Counted from the stretch's first letter, positions 25,899 to 35,177 are shown. The stretch: 36,315 nt of DNA from an uncultured Eubacteriales bacterium (GCA_903919045.1 CAIXGU010000009.1:1-36315), one strand, 5' to 3'. Numbers and translations: made by a program. Notes: generated by a model not told the origin, from the sequence alone.

Positions 25899-27826
25899 CG
25901 CACCATGTCCTCCGCCTGGTCCTGCTCCATCGTCGGCGCCACGGTCCGGATGCCCTCGACGAACCAATCCATGGACGAGATGCCGTCGAAGCCCAGCGTC
26001 TGGCCTTCGTGCACGCGCAGGTCCCCTCGGCTGTCCCGCAGGGGGCCGGCGAACGGATGCAGCCGCCCTTCGACGAGCAGCGTGCGCATCGCCTCGACGA
26101 GCCTCCGGGTCGCCGGAGGGACCGCGTCCTCGTCGATGTCGAGATCGACGAGGCCGGAGCCCATCCCCCACCAGAACGCGGTCGCGGCGGACCGCACGAC
26201 GAACCGGTCGAGCGGGGTCGCCGGGGTATCCGTCAGCAGCTGCCGGAAGATCCGCTCGTAGAAGACGGCCCAGTGCCAGCGCGGGACGGCGACGCTCCGC
26301 AGGCTCGCGTCCATGGAGTCGGACCAGTCCGCCCCGGTCGCGAGGACGAGGCCGCGGCCGCGCAGCGTGCTCTGCCGCGATACGAGATCGGCGCCGGCCG
26401 CGAGGAGGGAACGCTCTTCCTCGAGCATCGACACGTGGGCGTTCGATTCCCAGTCGGTGGTCCATTGCACGAGGACCTCGGCTCGCGGATTCACCATCCG
26501 GGCGCCGATCGCGAACGCGTTGAGGCCGCTCACGACGTCCGGGACCGGCCAGGTCGCGACGGCGCCGAGACGACCGGTCCGCGACAGGCTGCCCGCGAGC
26601 ATCCCGACGAGGAAGCGCGGCTCGTACATCCGCCCGAAATAGGTCTCCACGTGGGCGTACGGGTGCGCCTCGGAGCAGCAGAAGAACCGGACCGACGGGC
26701 ACTCGATCGCGGCGTGGAGCGTGGCGGCGAGCATCGCGGGCGTGGTCGCGAAGATCGCGTCGAAGCCGCGGGCGGCGAACTCGCGGATCATCGGCGCGGC
26801 CTCGAGCCCCTCGGGGACGTCGTTCAGGCAGACGGTCTCGACGCGGTTCCCGACCGCGGCGGCGGCGGCGAGACGGCCTTCCTCGTGGGCCATCGTCCAC
26901 AGCGAGGCGGCCGGCGTCCGCGCGTACAGGAATCCGATGCGGAGCGGCCGCGGCGGACCCAGCAGGATGCCCAGGAAGCCGCCCGTCGCGGGGGCGGCCG
27001 GCGCCTCGGGCTCCTCGACGATGCGCTCGGCGTCCGCTGCCCGCCGGGTCTTGAGCTCCTCGCCGAGCTGCTTCAGGCGTTCGGCGACCTGTTCCTCGTC
27101 GTCGAGGTCCGGCATCCCGAACAGCCGGAGATAGGAGAGCAGGATGTCGCCCGACGAGTAGCGCGGGTCGATGCCGGCCGACGCGTGCAGGATCCTTCGG
27201 AACGCCTCGAAGTCCGCCGCCTCGAACCGGCGGAAGGCCTCCGCGGAGCAGTCCGGCAGGGCGGCGCAGAGGCGCTGGTGCAGCTCCTCGTACTTTCCGG
27301 GCGACGTGAGCTGGACCGCGTACATGCCGGTGCGGCGGTGGAACTCGAGGAATTCGTAGTAGAGGCGGATCTCCGGATCCGCGGCGTCGTATTCCGGCGT
27401 CCAGCGGACGATCTCGGCCCGCACGGTGTTGACGCGGAAGTACTTGAGGACGCTGACCCGCTTGTTCCCCTCCTCGGCGTAGAAGTCGCCGAGGTACTCG
27501 ACGAGCTTCACGGGGGTGTGGAACCCCTCCGCCATGTGCGCATCGCACAGCGCGCGCCACTTGGAGGCGAATTCGGACCGGTCGGGCATGACGGGCAGGA
27601 ACGACGGGGAGAACCCGACGGCCCGGGCCTCGGAGACGGTCCCGACGACCAGGCGCGAAGGCACGTCCCGGACGAAGAGGCTCTGGCGGGAGACGATCGT
27701 CCGGCCGCCGAGCCGCGTCTCGAGCGTCGGGAGCCGGCCGGTCCCGCCCTTGGCGCGGTCCGCGTCCCGGTCCTTGCGTCCCTTGCGGGAGGCATCCCTG
27801 TATTGGCCTTCCGTCTCCGTTCCCAT
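25895..27826 (-). CDS. BMP (PnrA-like) substrate-binding family protein with N-terminal ParB/Srx-like region, no evident signal peptide
   Basis: N-terminus ...LVEYLGDFYAEEGNKRVSVLKYFRVNTVRAEIVRW; C-terminal LRIGFLYARTPAASLWTMAHEEGR...FAARGFDAIFATTPAM...GRMYEPRFLVGMLAGSLSRTGRLGAVATWPVPDVVSGLNAFAIGARMVNP. Confidence 0.75.
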   Translation of the reverse strand: MGTETEGQYRDASRKGRKDRDADRAKGGTGRLPTLETRLGGRTIVSRQSLFVRDVPSRLVVGTVSEARAVGFSPSFLPVMPDRSEFASKWRALCDAHMAEGFHTPVKLVEYLGDFYAEEGNKRVSVLKYFRVNTVRAEIVRWTPEYDAADPEIRLYYEFLEFHRRTGMYAVQLTSPGKYEELHQRLCAALPDCSAEAFRRFEAADFEAFRRILHASAGIDPRYSSGDILLSYLRLFGMPDLDDEEQVAERLKQLGEELKTRRAADAERIVEEPEAPAAPATGGFLGILLGPPRPLRIGFLYARTPAASLWTMAHEEGRLAAAAAVGNRVETVCLNDVPEGLEAAPMIREFAARGFDAIFATTPAMLAATLHAAIECPSVRFFCCSEAHPYAHVETYFGRMYEPRFLVGMLAGSLSRTGRLGAVATWPVPDVVSGLNAFAIGARMVNPRAEVLVQWTTDWESNAHVSMLEEERSLLAAGADLVSRQSTLRGRGLVLATGADWSDSMDASLRSVAVPRWHWAVFYERIFRQLLTDTPATPLDRFVVRSAATAFWWGMGSGLVDLDIDEDAVPPATRRLVEAMRTLLVEGRLHPFAGPLRDSRGDLRVHEGQTLGFDGISSMDWFVEGIRTVAPTMEQDQAEDMVR

Positions 27827-27869
27827 GCTCGGATTGTCGCACAGAACGGGGGCGCGTGGCGATACCCTC

Positions 27870-27898
27870 GTGACGGGCGGCAGGCGCAGCCGTAGAAT
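27870..27898 (+). promoter_or_regulatory. Predicted promoter of nitroreductase
   Basis: GTGACG (27870-27875) - 17 bp - TAGAAT (27893-27898). Confidence 0.45.
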
Positions 27899-27929
27899 GG
27901 AGGCATCCGTCCGCGTCAGGAGGTCCGCC

Positions 27930-28538
27930 ATGGCCAACCTCTTCGAGGAGCGCCGCTCCGTCGGCGACATCGACCCCGCCTGGCCCGTGCCCGACGGCAC
28001 GCTCCGGGAGATCGTGCGCCTAGCCTCCTTCGCCCCTTCCGCCAGCAACCTGCAGCCCTGGCGTCTCATCGCCGTCCGCTCCGACGAAGCGAAGCGGCGG
28101 CTGCACGAGGCCGCCCGGCGCCAGCCGCGCATCCTCGCGGCGCCGGTCACGCTGATCGTCGTCGGCGACGGCGAAGGGTACCGTGCGTCGAATCCCAGCT
28201 GGGCCGAGCTCATCGAGCGGGGCGCCGATCCCGAGCGCGTCGCGCGTTCCGTCGCGCGCGCCGCCGAGACCTACGGTGCGACGCCCGAGACGCGCACGCG
28301 CTTCGCGCACAAGAACGCCGCGCTGTTCGCGATGTCCCTGATGCTGGCCGCGAAGCACCTCGGCGTGGATTCGCACCCGATGGACGGATTCGACATCGAC
28401 GGCGTGTCGCAGGCGTTCGGGCTCCGCCCCGGCGAGCAGCCGGTCGTGCTGATCTCGCTCGGCCGCCACGACGACGCGAAGCCGCTCGCACCCCGGCGCC
28501 GGCGGAGGACCTACGAGGAACTGGTCGAGGAGGCCTGA
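27930..28538 (+). CDS. Nitroreductase family protein
   Basis: MANLFEERRSVGDID...LREIVRLASFAPSASNLQPWRLIAVRSDEAKRRL...NAALFAMSLMLAAKHLGVDSHPMDGFD. Confidence 0.93.
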   Translation: MANLFEERRSVGDIDPAWPVPDGTLREIVRLASFAPSASNLQPWRLIAVRSDEAKRRLHEAARRQPRILAAPVTLIVVGDGEGYRASNPSWAELIERGADPERVARSVARAAETYGATPETRTRFAHKNAALFAMSLMLAAKHLGVDSHPMDGFDIDGVSQAFGLRPGEQPVVLISLGRHDDAKPLAPRRRRRTYEELVEEA

Positions 28539-28595
28539 CGGACGCGTCCGCCGCACGCGGCTTCCTTGCCGGATCGTCCGCCGCTGCGCGGCGCC

Positions 28596-30734
28596 TCAGC
28601 CGACGGTGACCTTGTACCCGGTCGCCACGTACCCCTGGTGCATCGCGCCCTTCGCCGCGTCGCTCCCCTCGCGCACCGCGCCGAGCACCGAGACCGCGTA
28701 GGTCCCGGCCGGCAGCGCCGTCGCGTCGATGCTGGCGAAGAACCGTCCGTTGAGGGCGCTCGTCGTCGGGAAGACATAGGCTCCGCGCGGGCTCCGGAGC
28801 ACGAGGTAGGTCCGGCCGAGGAGGTAGGCCCGGCCGTCGTACCGGATCGCGCCGTCGACGACCAGCCGGCCATGCTCGTCCACGAAGCGGGCGAAGCTCG
28901 CCTCGATCTTCCCGAAGTAGACGGGCGGCGCCTTCACGTCGGTCGTCGACGCAACCGTCGCCGCTTCGCCGAGCCGCACGCCGCGCACCGTGCCGAGCGG
29001 CGCCGGCGCCGCGAGCACCGCGGGGACCGCGACGCGTTCGGCCTGGTAGGTCTCGGCCGACTTCGAGAGGGCCGTCCCGCGGGCGGTTACCTCGAAGACG
29101 ACCGTCCCGTCCTCCGCGACCTCCACGACCCGCGACCACGTCTCGACGTCGCCCGTCACGCCCTGCAGGATGTCGTCGACAGGGACCCCGGCCACGCGCA
29201 GCTGCCCGCCGAAGTCGAGCAGGCGGTTCCCCGTCTCCGGGAGCCAGTCGGCGTCGCCGAGGAACGTCGCGTAGCAGTCCGAGCCCCGGGCCTCGCCGTA
29301 GGACCAGATCTGTCGCACGGTGCGGTCGGACAGGCGGATGCGGTACTGGACGCCGCGGGAGCGGTTCTCCGCCGCAGGCACGGCCTCGGCTTCCGTGAAG
29401 CCGCGCACCGGGCCGTTGTCGAGCAGCAGCAGGTCGATCGTATCGGGGTCGCCGTCGAGGTCGGGCAGCAGCTTGACGCCGTGCTGGCCCCAGGACCAGT
29501 CGAACTCCGCGCCGACCGGCTCGAGGAGCTTGTCCGCGAGTTCCGCCGACGCGCCGCCGTATCCTTCGTGCGGCCCGAGGATCCACTGGACGGCCCCGGT
29601 CTCCGCATCGATCGAGACGACCTGGCTCTGGATCGGGGAGGACACGATCAGGGCGCCGTGCTCCGGGTCGGCCGCGACGGCGTTCATGTGCATCCAGTCG
29701 ACGTTCGGGGCGTTCGCGATGCCGGGATCGAAATGGTCGTACGGATCGCGCGTCTCGTCGAGGATCGTCCGGAAATCGTAGGACCGCAGGATCCCCCCGG
29801 TCGCGGGGTCGAGGACCAGGGCGACGTCCTCGCGCGTGCCCGCCGCGGCCATGTCCCGCGGGTTGGAGGCGGCGAGCCAGGTGCCGTCCGGCGCCTCCGC
29901 GAGGCTGTGGTGCACGCCGTTCGGGACCTCGATCTCCCGGAGGACCTTCCCGAGTCCGTCGAATTCCCAGAGCGACGTCATGTTGTAGGGGATCTGCCGG
30001 TACTCGTCGCCCGTCGACAGCCAGTGCCCGTTCGCCAGCGGGACGACCGTCGTCCCGTGGGCCATCCGCGTCCGCGAGAGGTACCCGCGCACCTGTGCGT
30101 GCGCATCGATCCAGCACGTGTAGGAGTCCTCGAAGCAGGCGACCATCAGCGTCAGGCCCGGCTCCATCCGGTCGGGCATCGACACGATGCTCCCGTAGAC
30201 CTGGAAATCCGCCGGGAGCGGCTCGGTCGCGACGGTCAGCGCCACGGATCCGCCGTTCCCGTCCGAGAGGACGACCCGGTTCTCTCTGCCGGCGTAGAGG
30301 TAGAGCAGCTGGATCTCGTGGTGGGTGCGCGCGCCCTCGATGGAATAGGCGATCGTCGAGGCCGGATCGTCCCCTGGGACGGTGACGGAGATCGTCGTCG
30401 GCGCGTCGGTCTCGAAGATCGCGAGCGCGGTGCAGGGATTCATGCCGTAGGGGTCGACCACGACGTACGGGTCGTCGAACGCGCGCGGCGCGGCGCGGTA
30501 GTCGGCGAGGATCTCCTGCTCGACCGCCGCCTGCTCGTCGAGGAAGTCATCGGAAGGCACCTCGCGCAGCGCGGCGAGGGCGCTTGCCGTCGGACGCACG
30601 AGCGCGCCCGAGGCGAGGATCGCCGCGGCGGCGAGGACGAGGGCGAGCGGGAGGCCGACGGCGAGGAGGGTCATGCGCCGGCGCCCCGTTCCGGCCGTCC
30701 GCGAACGCCCTCCGGATCCGCCCGGCGCCATCAT
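28596..30734 (-). CDS. Arylsulfotransferase (ASST)-like protein, paralog 1
   Basis: N-terminal TM; VPNGVHHSLAEAPDGTWLAAS, VDWMHMNAVAADPEHGALIVSSPIQSQVVSID, WGQHGVKLLPDLDGDPDTIDLLLLDNG. Confidence 0.85.
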   Translation of the reverse strand: MMAPGGSGGRSRTAGTGRRRMTLLAVGLPLALVLAAAAILASGALVRPTASALAALREVPSDDFLDEQAAVEQEILADYRAAPRAFDDPYVVVDPYGMNPCTALAIFETDAPTTISVTVPGDDPASTIAYSIEGARTHHEIQLLYLYAGRENRVVLSDGNGGSVALTVATEPLPADFQVYGSIVSMPDRMEPGLTLMVACFEDSYTCWIDAHAQVRGYLSRTRMAHGTTVVPLANGHWLSTGDEYRQIPYNMTSLWEFDGLGKVLREIEVPNGVHHSLAEAPDGTWLAASNPRDMAAAGTREDVALVLDPATGGILRSYDFRTILDETRDPYDHFDPGIANAPNVDWMHMNAVAADPEHGALIVSSPIQSQVVSIDAETGAVQWILGPHEGYGGASAELADKLLEPVGAEFDWSWGQHGVKLLPDLDGDPDTIDLLLLDNGPVRGFTEAEAVPAAENRSRGVQYRIRLSDRTVRQIWSYGEARGSDCYATFLGDADWLPETGNRLLDFGGQLRVAGVPVDDILQGVTGDVETWSRVVEVAEDGTVVFEVTARGTALSKSAETYQAERVAVPAVLAAPAPLGTVRGVRLGEAATVASTTDVKAPPVYFGKIEASFARFVDEHGRLVVDGAIRYDGRAYLLGRTYLVLRSPRGAYVFPTTSALNGRFFASIDATALPAGTYAVSVLGAVREGSDAAKGAMHQGYVATGYKVTVG

Positions 30735-31306
30735 CCCGCCCCCAGCCGCAGCCAGAGCCGCGTGCGGCCGTCCGAGCCCTCGTGCACCAGGTGCAGCGCG
30801 CCCTTCGCGGCGGACTCGGGGATCTCGAAGCAGACGAAGCCTTCGTTCCGTCCGAAGGTCAGGTCCGTCGACTTGACGCGCGGGAACCCGAAGCTCTCGA
30901 GGAACGTGTCATTGGCCATCCGGCTCCACGAGCCGCCCGCGCCGTCCTCGACGCGGACATCCTTCCAGGAGAAGGCGGGTGCGCCGGCCTGCTTCTTCTC
31001 GACGACGAGCTCGAGGAGCAGGAAGGTGCTGCCGGAGGCCGGCTTCTGCTCGATCGGGGTCTCGCTCGTGGTTCCGTCGTACTGGGTGTAGGCCCGCGTT
31101 CCCTTCAGGTCGGCCGCCGCTTCGGCGGACACCACCGCCAGGTTCCAGGCGGTCTCGGTGCGGACGTCGTCCGCACCGGACGGCGCGGCCGTCGGCGGAG
31201 GGCCGTCCCACGCGGTCGGCGTGGCGGTCGGGGCGGCGCACCCGCCGAGCAGCAGCGCGGCGGCGAGCGCGAGGATCGGGGCGGTCGGGGTCCTACGAGA
31301 TTCCAT
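30731..31306 (-). CDS. Predicted lipoprotein
   Basis: Lipobox LALAAALLLGGC; globular domain FLLLELVVEKKQAGAPAFSWKDVRVEDG. Confidence 0.8.
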   Translation of the reverse strand: MESRRTPTAPILALAAALLLGGCAAPTATPTAWDGPPPTAAPSGADDVRTETAWNLAVVSAEAAADLKGTRAYTQYDGTTSETPIEQKPASGSTFLLLELVVEKKQAGAPAFSWKDVRVEDGAGGSWSRMANDTFLESFGFPRVKSTDLTFGRNEGFVCFEIPESAAKGALHLVHEGSDGRTRLWLRLGAG

Positions 31307-33029
31307 GGGATGCCTTCACCTCCGCTGGGATCAGATCGAGCGCGGGCGTGCCGATGCCGAGGTCGTTCGACTCCGGGCCGTAGATGGGCAGCCGCTGCAC
31401 GCGATAGGTGTACACGTCGCCGTTCCTGCGTATGGAAAAGGCCGATGTCTGCCAGACGAGGCTTCCGTCCGGAGCCGTCTCGATCGCCGTCGGAGAGAAG
31501 AAGCCCGCGGCGTTGGGTACGAATCCGCCCAGGAGGTTCCCATTCGGCAGGAGGTCCGCGGACCCCCACTGCTCCGTATACAGGGTCCGCCCGTACTGCT
31601 TTCCGTACTGGCGGATCTGCCGGACCGTCCTCTTCCGCTCGTCGATCCGGTACTGGACGACGCGGGAATAGGCCTCGGCTCCGTTCAGGGGTCTCTGGTT
31701 GCCGTTGTCGAACAGCAGGAGGTCCAGCGTCGCCGGGTCCCCGTCCTGATCCGGCAGGATCTTCGGGTCGTGCTGGTTGTAGAACCATTCGAAGCCGTCG
31801 CCGACGGGCCGGAGCAGCAGGGATTCGTCCATCGGCTGCCACCCGTCGGGATTCGCCAGGATCCAGCGGACGTCGCCTGCGGGCCAGGAGAGGCAGACGA
31901 CGGCCGACTGGCTGCGGCCGGAGACGAGGATGTCCGACCGGCCCGGTACGAGCGAGATGGCGTTCAGGTGGAACCAGTCGACGGCCGACGCGTCCATCAA
32001 GCCGCGGCGGGCGCGGGTCAGGACGCGCTTCAGGTCCAGCGTCCGGACGACCTGTCCGGTCGCGGCGTCCATCTGGTAGACCAGGTCCGCCAGCGTCTCG
32101 CCCTGAGAGCCGGTCGCGAGCCAGGTGCCGTCCCCGAGGTCGGTCAGGTCGTGGTGGAGACCGTACGGCGCATAGAGGACCCGGAAGACGCGCCCGATGA
32201 GATCCGTCTCGTAGATCACCGCGTCGCCGGCGCTTTGGGCGGCCGCCATCAGGATCCGTCCGTTCGGGAGATACTCCGTCGAGGCCCCGTATTCGCCCTC
32301 GGTGTACCAGCGGATCACCCCGTGCGCATCCAGGGCGACCTTTCGGGAGCCCAGCAGGCAGTAGAACGTGAATCCCGGACGATAGGCCGCGGGCTGCGCG
32401 AGGCGGGTCCGGAGGACGATGTCCGCGAGATCGGGCGGAAGCGGTTCGGACTCGACCGTCAGCTCCTTCGTGGAGGTCCGGCCTTCCTGGTCGCGGGCGG
32501 TGAGCCGAACCGCCGTTCCCCTGCCCGCGAAGAGCCCGTGGACCGGCAGGAGGAAATCGGTCCGGTAGCCGTCGAAGGCGAAGTCGACGGATGCGAGCGG
32601 ATCCGCACCCTCCACCCGGATCGAGACCTGGAGGGGCACCGCGGACCGGAAGACGACGAGAGCCGTGAGCGGCGAGTACCCATAGGGATCCACGACGACG
32701 AGCGGGTCCTCGAACGCGTAGCGTCCGCTGTCCAGTTCCTGCAGGAGGCCTGCGTCGACCGACGCCTGATTGCGGAGGCGATCCACGGCCTGCGCGACGT
32801 AGCGCGGCGTCGGCGTGACCTCGGGCGCTTGGGTCGGCGCTTGGGTCGGCGCTTGCGTCGGCGTTACGGAGGCCTCCGCCGACGGCGTCGCGCTCGGGGA
32901 GACCGTCGGACCGAAGGCGCTCCCCGGCACGGAGAGTCCCCGGACGAACGAGACGACGAGCACCGCGGCCATGAGGGCCGTCGCGGCGACGCCGACGGCC
33001 GTCGTCCTCGCGATCGCGGCCCTAGCCAC
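31293..33029 (-). CDS. Arylsulfotransferase (ASST)-like protein, paralog 2
   Basis: GLHHDLTDLGDGTWLATGSQG, VDWFHLNAISLVPGRSDILVSGRSQSAVVCLS, NQHDPKILPDQDGDPATLDLLLFDNGN. Start ambiguous: GTG at 33029 or TTG at 33062. Confidence 0.85.
   Translation of the reverse strand: MARAAIARTTAVGVAATALMAAVLVVSFVRGLSVPGSAFGPTVSPSATPSAEASVTPTQAPTQAPTQAPEVTPTPRYVAQAVDRLRNQASVDAGLLQELDSGRYAFEDPLVVVDPYGYSPLTALVVFRSAVPLQVSIRVEGADPLASVDFAFDGYRTDFLLPVHGLFAGRGTAVRLTARDQEGRTSTKELTVESEPLPPDLADIVLRTRLAQPAAYRPGFTFYCLLGSRKVALDAHGVIRWYTEGEYGASTEYLPNGRILMAAAQSAGDAVIYETDLIGRVFRVLYAPYGLHHDLTDLGDGTWLATGSQGETLADLVYQMDAATGQVVRTLDLKRVLTRARRGLMDASAVDWFHLNAISLVPGRSDILVSGRSQSAVVCLSWPAGDVRWILANPDGWQPMDESLLLRPVGDGFEWFYNQHDPKILPDQDGDPATLDLLLFDNGNQRPLNGAEAYSRVVQYRIDERKRTVRQIRQYGKQYGRTLYTEQWGSADLLPNGNLLGGFVPNAAGFFSPTAIETAPDGSLVWQTSAFSIRRNGDVYTYRVQRLPIYGPESNDLGIGTPALDLIPAEVKASHGIS
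32825..32864 (-). repeat. 12-bp in-frame tandem repeat (TQAP)n in ASST paralog 2 linker
   Basis: GGCGCTTGGGTC-type unit repeated about three times; encodes TQAPTQAPTQAP. Confidence 0.85.
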
Positions 33030-33330
33030 GGCGGAGCGCCTTGCGGAGCAGCGTCTCAGCAAGGATCAAGACGTAGGGGAATGCGAGCGCGCAGAGGGAT
33101 GCGAGCGCCGCGAACTTCGCGACCGCGTTCACTGTGGCGAAGAGCTCGGGGATCGCCGCGGCCCCGTGCCCCCGCAGGAAGGAAACAAGGACGACGAACG
33201 CGTCGATCGCGAAGGCGAAACCGAGGGTGCGGACGAGGAAGGCGACGGAGACCAGCGGCGTCCCCTTCTCGCGTCCGTACAGGATCGCGGCCAGCATGCC
33301 GGGAACGAAGACCAGGAGCGACTGGAGCAT
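33022..33330 (-). CDS. Small multi-pass membrane protein
   Basis: MLQSLLVFVPGMLAAILYGREKGTPLVSVAFLVRTLGFAFAIDAFVVLVSFLRGHG...; first gene of the ASST operon. Confidence 0.75.
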   Translation of the reverse strand: MLQSLLVFVPGMLAAILYGREKGTPLVSVAFLVRTLGFAFAIDAFVVLVSFLRGHGAAAIPELFATVNAVAKFAALASLCALAFPYVLILAETLLRKALRRG

Positions 33331-33361
33331 CCTCCACCTCCGTGTTCGGCCGAATGGCACC

Positions 33362-33370
33362 AGTATACCA
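33362..33370 (-). promoter_or_regulatory. Extended -10 promoter of ASST operon
   Basis: Minus strand TGGTATACT just upstream of the gene starting at 33330. Confidence 0.45.
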
Positions 33371-33416
33371 TCCCGCCCGCGCGCGGCATCCCCGCAACGC
33401 ACCCGGGAGAAAGGAA

Positions 33417-33452
33417 GGGACCGGTCCCGCCGTGTTCGGCGGAACCGGTCCC
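33417..33452 (-). terminator. Terminator downstream of the lipoprotein gene
   Basis: Minus strand GGGACCGGTTCCGCCG-AACA-CGGCGGGACCGGTCCC (15/16 stem) followed by TTCCTTTCTCC. A second hairpin CCGGACC-N4-GGTCCGG lies at 33460-33477. Confidence 0.75.
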
Positions 33453-33495
33453 CTCGTCGCCGGACCGCGGGGTCCGGCCCTGCTCGGCGGGTTCC

Positions 33496-34035
33496 TTACT
33501 TCGCGTTCGCGATCGCCTCCTGGGCGACGACGAGGAAGTCGGAGATGCCGATCGTGACCTTGCCGTTCAGGTCGGCTTCGTCGGAAACGAGGCCTTCGGT
33601 CTCGGAGGTCTTGGTCTTCATGCCCTTGATCTGGTCGGAGGTCTTGCCGACCATCCACTTCTCCAGGTCCGCGACCTGCTTGTACCACTCCTGGACGGCG
33701 TTGCCGTACTTGACCATGCCGTACTCGTCGCCGAGCTCGACCTTCGTCTTGCCTTCCGCGGTCAGGTCGGTGACGATCTTGCCAGCCGCGTCGAAGGAGG
33801 CGGTGATCTGCGCGTCGTCGATGCGGATGCCGACGACCTTGCCGTTGGCGTCCACGGCGGCGGCCGCGAACAGGGCGTCGGAGATGATCGTGCCGGCCTT
33901 GTCGGCCGTCGCGTCCGCGGAGCGGTCCGCGAAGGTGACCTTGTGGCCCAGGCCGAGCTTGGTGGCCCCGCCGGTCGCGGCGCAGCCCGCGAGGAGAAGG
34001 ACGACGAGGGTGACGATGAGGATCTTCTTGAACAT
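33496..34035 (-). CDS. Predicted lipoprotein next to an EetA/EetB-like pair
   Basis: MFKKILIVTLVVLLLAGCAATGG lipobox; KAGTIISDALFAAAAVDANGKVVGIRIDDAQITASFDAAGKIVTDL. Confidence 0.8.
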   Translation of the reverse strand: MFKKILIVTLVVLLLAGCAATGGATKLGLGHKVTFADRSADATADKAGTIISDALFAAAAVDANGKVVGIRIDDAQITASFDAAGKIVTDLTAEGKTKVELGDEYGMVKYGNAVQEWYKQVADLEKWMVGKTSDQIKGMKTKTSETEGLVSDEADLNGKVTIGISDFLVVAQEAIANAK

Positions 34036-34097
34036 GATTCCCTCCTGTGTGCCTTGATTCGTTCGTCGCCTCTGGCAAAGGGCGACGCCAATGGATG

Positions 34098-34114
34098 CGA
34101 TTATATCATAATCG
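34098..34114. promoter_or_regulatory. Palindromic operator candidate overlapping extended -10 of lipoprotein gene
   Basis: CGATTAT-ATC-ATAATCG perfect 7-3-7 palindrome; minus strand contains TGATATAAT (TGnTATAAT). Confidence 0.6.
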
Positions 34115-34173
34115 TAACTAGCGGTACCAGTATCGCGCTTGGCACTTTCTTGCCGATTTCCGGCACGATTCGG

Positions 34174-34746
34174 CTAGATGCGCTTCAGGCGGCGCAGGAC
34201 GGGAACGACGGCGGCGGCCGTCGGGATGCCGGTGAGAAGTCCCACGAGCAGCAGCATCGGAAGGTAGGTGGTCGCGAGCGACAGGTCCCGCAGGACGAGG
34301 CAGGCCGCGGCGACCTGCCCTACGTTGTGCGCGGCCGCGCCGCCCATGCTGACGCCGTACGGCGAGAACAGACGGTCGCCGCCGAGCCGGAGCAGGGCCA
34401 TCGCCAGCAGCGCGAGCGCCCCGCCGGACAGGGAGAACAGCAGCGACGACGGCCCGAGGAACAGCGCCGTGAGCAGGCATCGGACGAGCAGGACCGCGGA
34501 GGCGTCGAAGAAGGAGAGCCGGTAGAGCGCGAACAGGGTGACGACGTTCGCGAGTCCCAGCTTGACGCCGGGGACGGGGATCAGCAGCTCGATCGGGATC
34601 CAGCGCTCGACGATCGACAGGACCACGGCGAGCGACACCAGCACGCCGTCCACGGCCAGGCGCCGGACGTAGGCCGACACCGCGTGGGGGTGTTCCATCG
34701 CGGTCGAGCCGCGCTCGCGTCCGGCGGTCTTCCCGTCGCGGCTCAT
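34174..34746 (-). CDS. Gx-transporter / heptaprenyl-diphosphate-synthase-component-I family membrane protein (EetB-like)
   Basis: LIPVPGVKLGLANVVTLFALYRLSFFDASAVLLVRCLLTALFLGPSSLLFSLSGGALALLAMALL...GVSMGGAAAHNVGQVAAA. Confidence 0.9.
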   Translation of the reverse strand: MSRDGKTAGRERGSTAMEHPHAVSAYVRRLAVDGVLVSLAVVLSIVERWIPIELLIPVPGVKLGLANVVTLFALYRLSFFDASAVLLVRCLLTALFLGPSSLLFSLSGGALALLAMALLRLGGDRLFSPYGVSMGGAAAHNVGQVAAACLVLRDLSLATTYLPMLLLVGLLTGIPTAAAVVPVLRRLKRI

Positions 34747-35177
34747 CGGTTCACCACGTCCACGTCGCCGGCGTCCCCGAGGACGCGGAGCAGCAGGTGG
34801 CCCGGCACGCAGGCGGCGACCTGCGGGGCGTGCGAGATCCAGCCCGTGCGCACGCAGACCTTGTCGGGGCAGTCGGCCGCCTCGAAGCGGATCGCGCCGC
34901 CGCCGGTCCGGACCGTGTAGTGGTACCCTTCGGATTCGAACGCATACGTCGCGTCCTTCGCGAGGTCGGCGGCCGTGAACGTCCGCAGGACCGTCCCGTC
35001 GCGCACGACGGCGGCGCCGCCCGCGCGCACGGACGAGAGGGAGGACGCCGTCCAGAGGGCGACCGCCAGCGCGACGGCGGCCAGCACGACGAGCAGGTCG
35101 CCGGGCCGGACCTCCTTGCGGAGCCGTCCCGGTTCCCTGCGGACGCGCTCGGGGTCCCTGCGGGCGCGGGCGTTCAA
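34743..35177 (-). CDS. NusG domain II-containing protein (EetA-like), TTG start
   Basis: TM segment then LRTFTAADLAKDATYAFESEGYHYTVRTGGGAIRFEAADCPDKVCVRTGWISHAPQVAACVPGHLLLRVLG. Confidence 0.9.
   Translation of the reverse strand: MNARARRDPERVRREPGRLRKEVRPGDLLVVLAAVALAVALWTASSLSSVRAGGAAVVRDGTVLRTFTAADLAKDATYAFESEGYHYTVRTGGGAIRFEAADCPDKVCVRTGWISHAPQVAACVPGHLLLRVLGDAGDVDVVNR

Noticed and set aside
32825-32864. 12-bp repeat as a regulatory or CRISPR-like array
   Set aside because: In-frame (TQAP)n linker inside a coding sequence; ordinary low-complexity linker.
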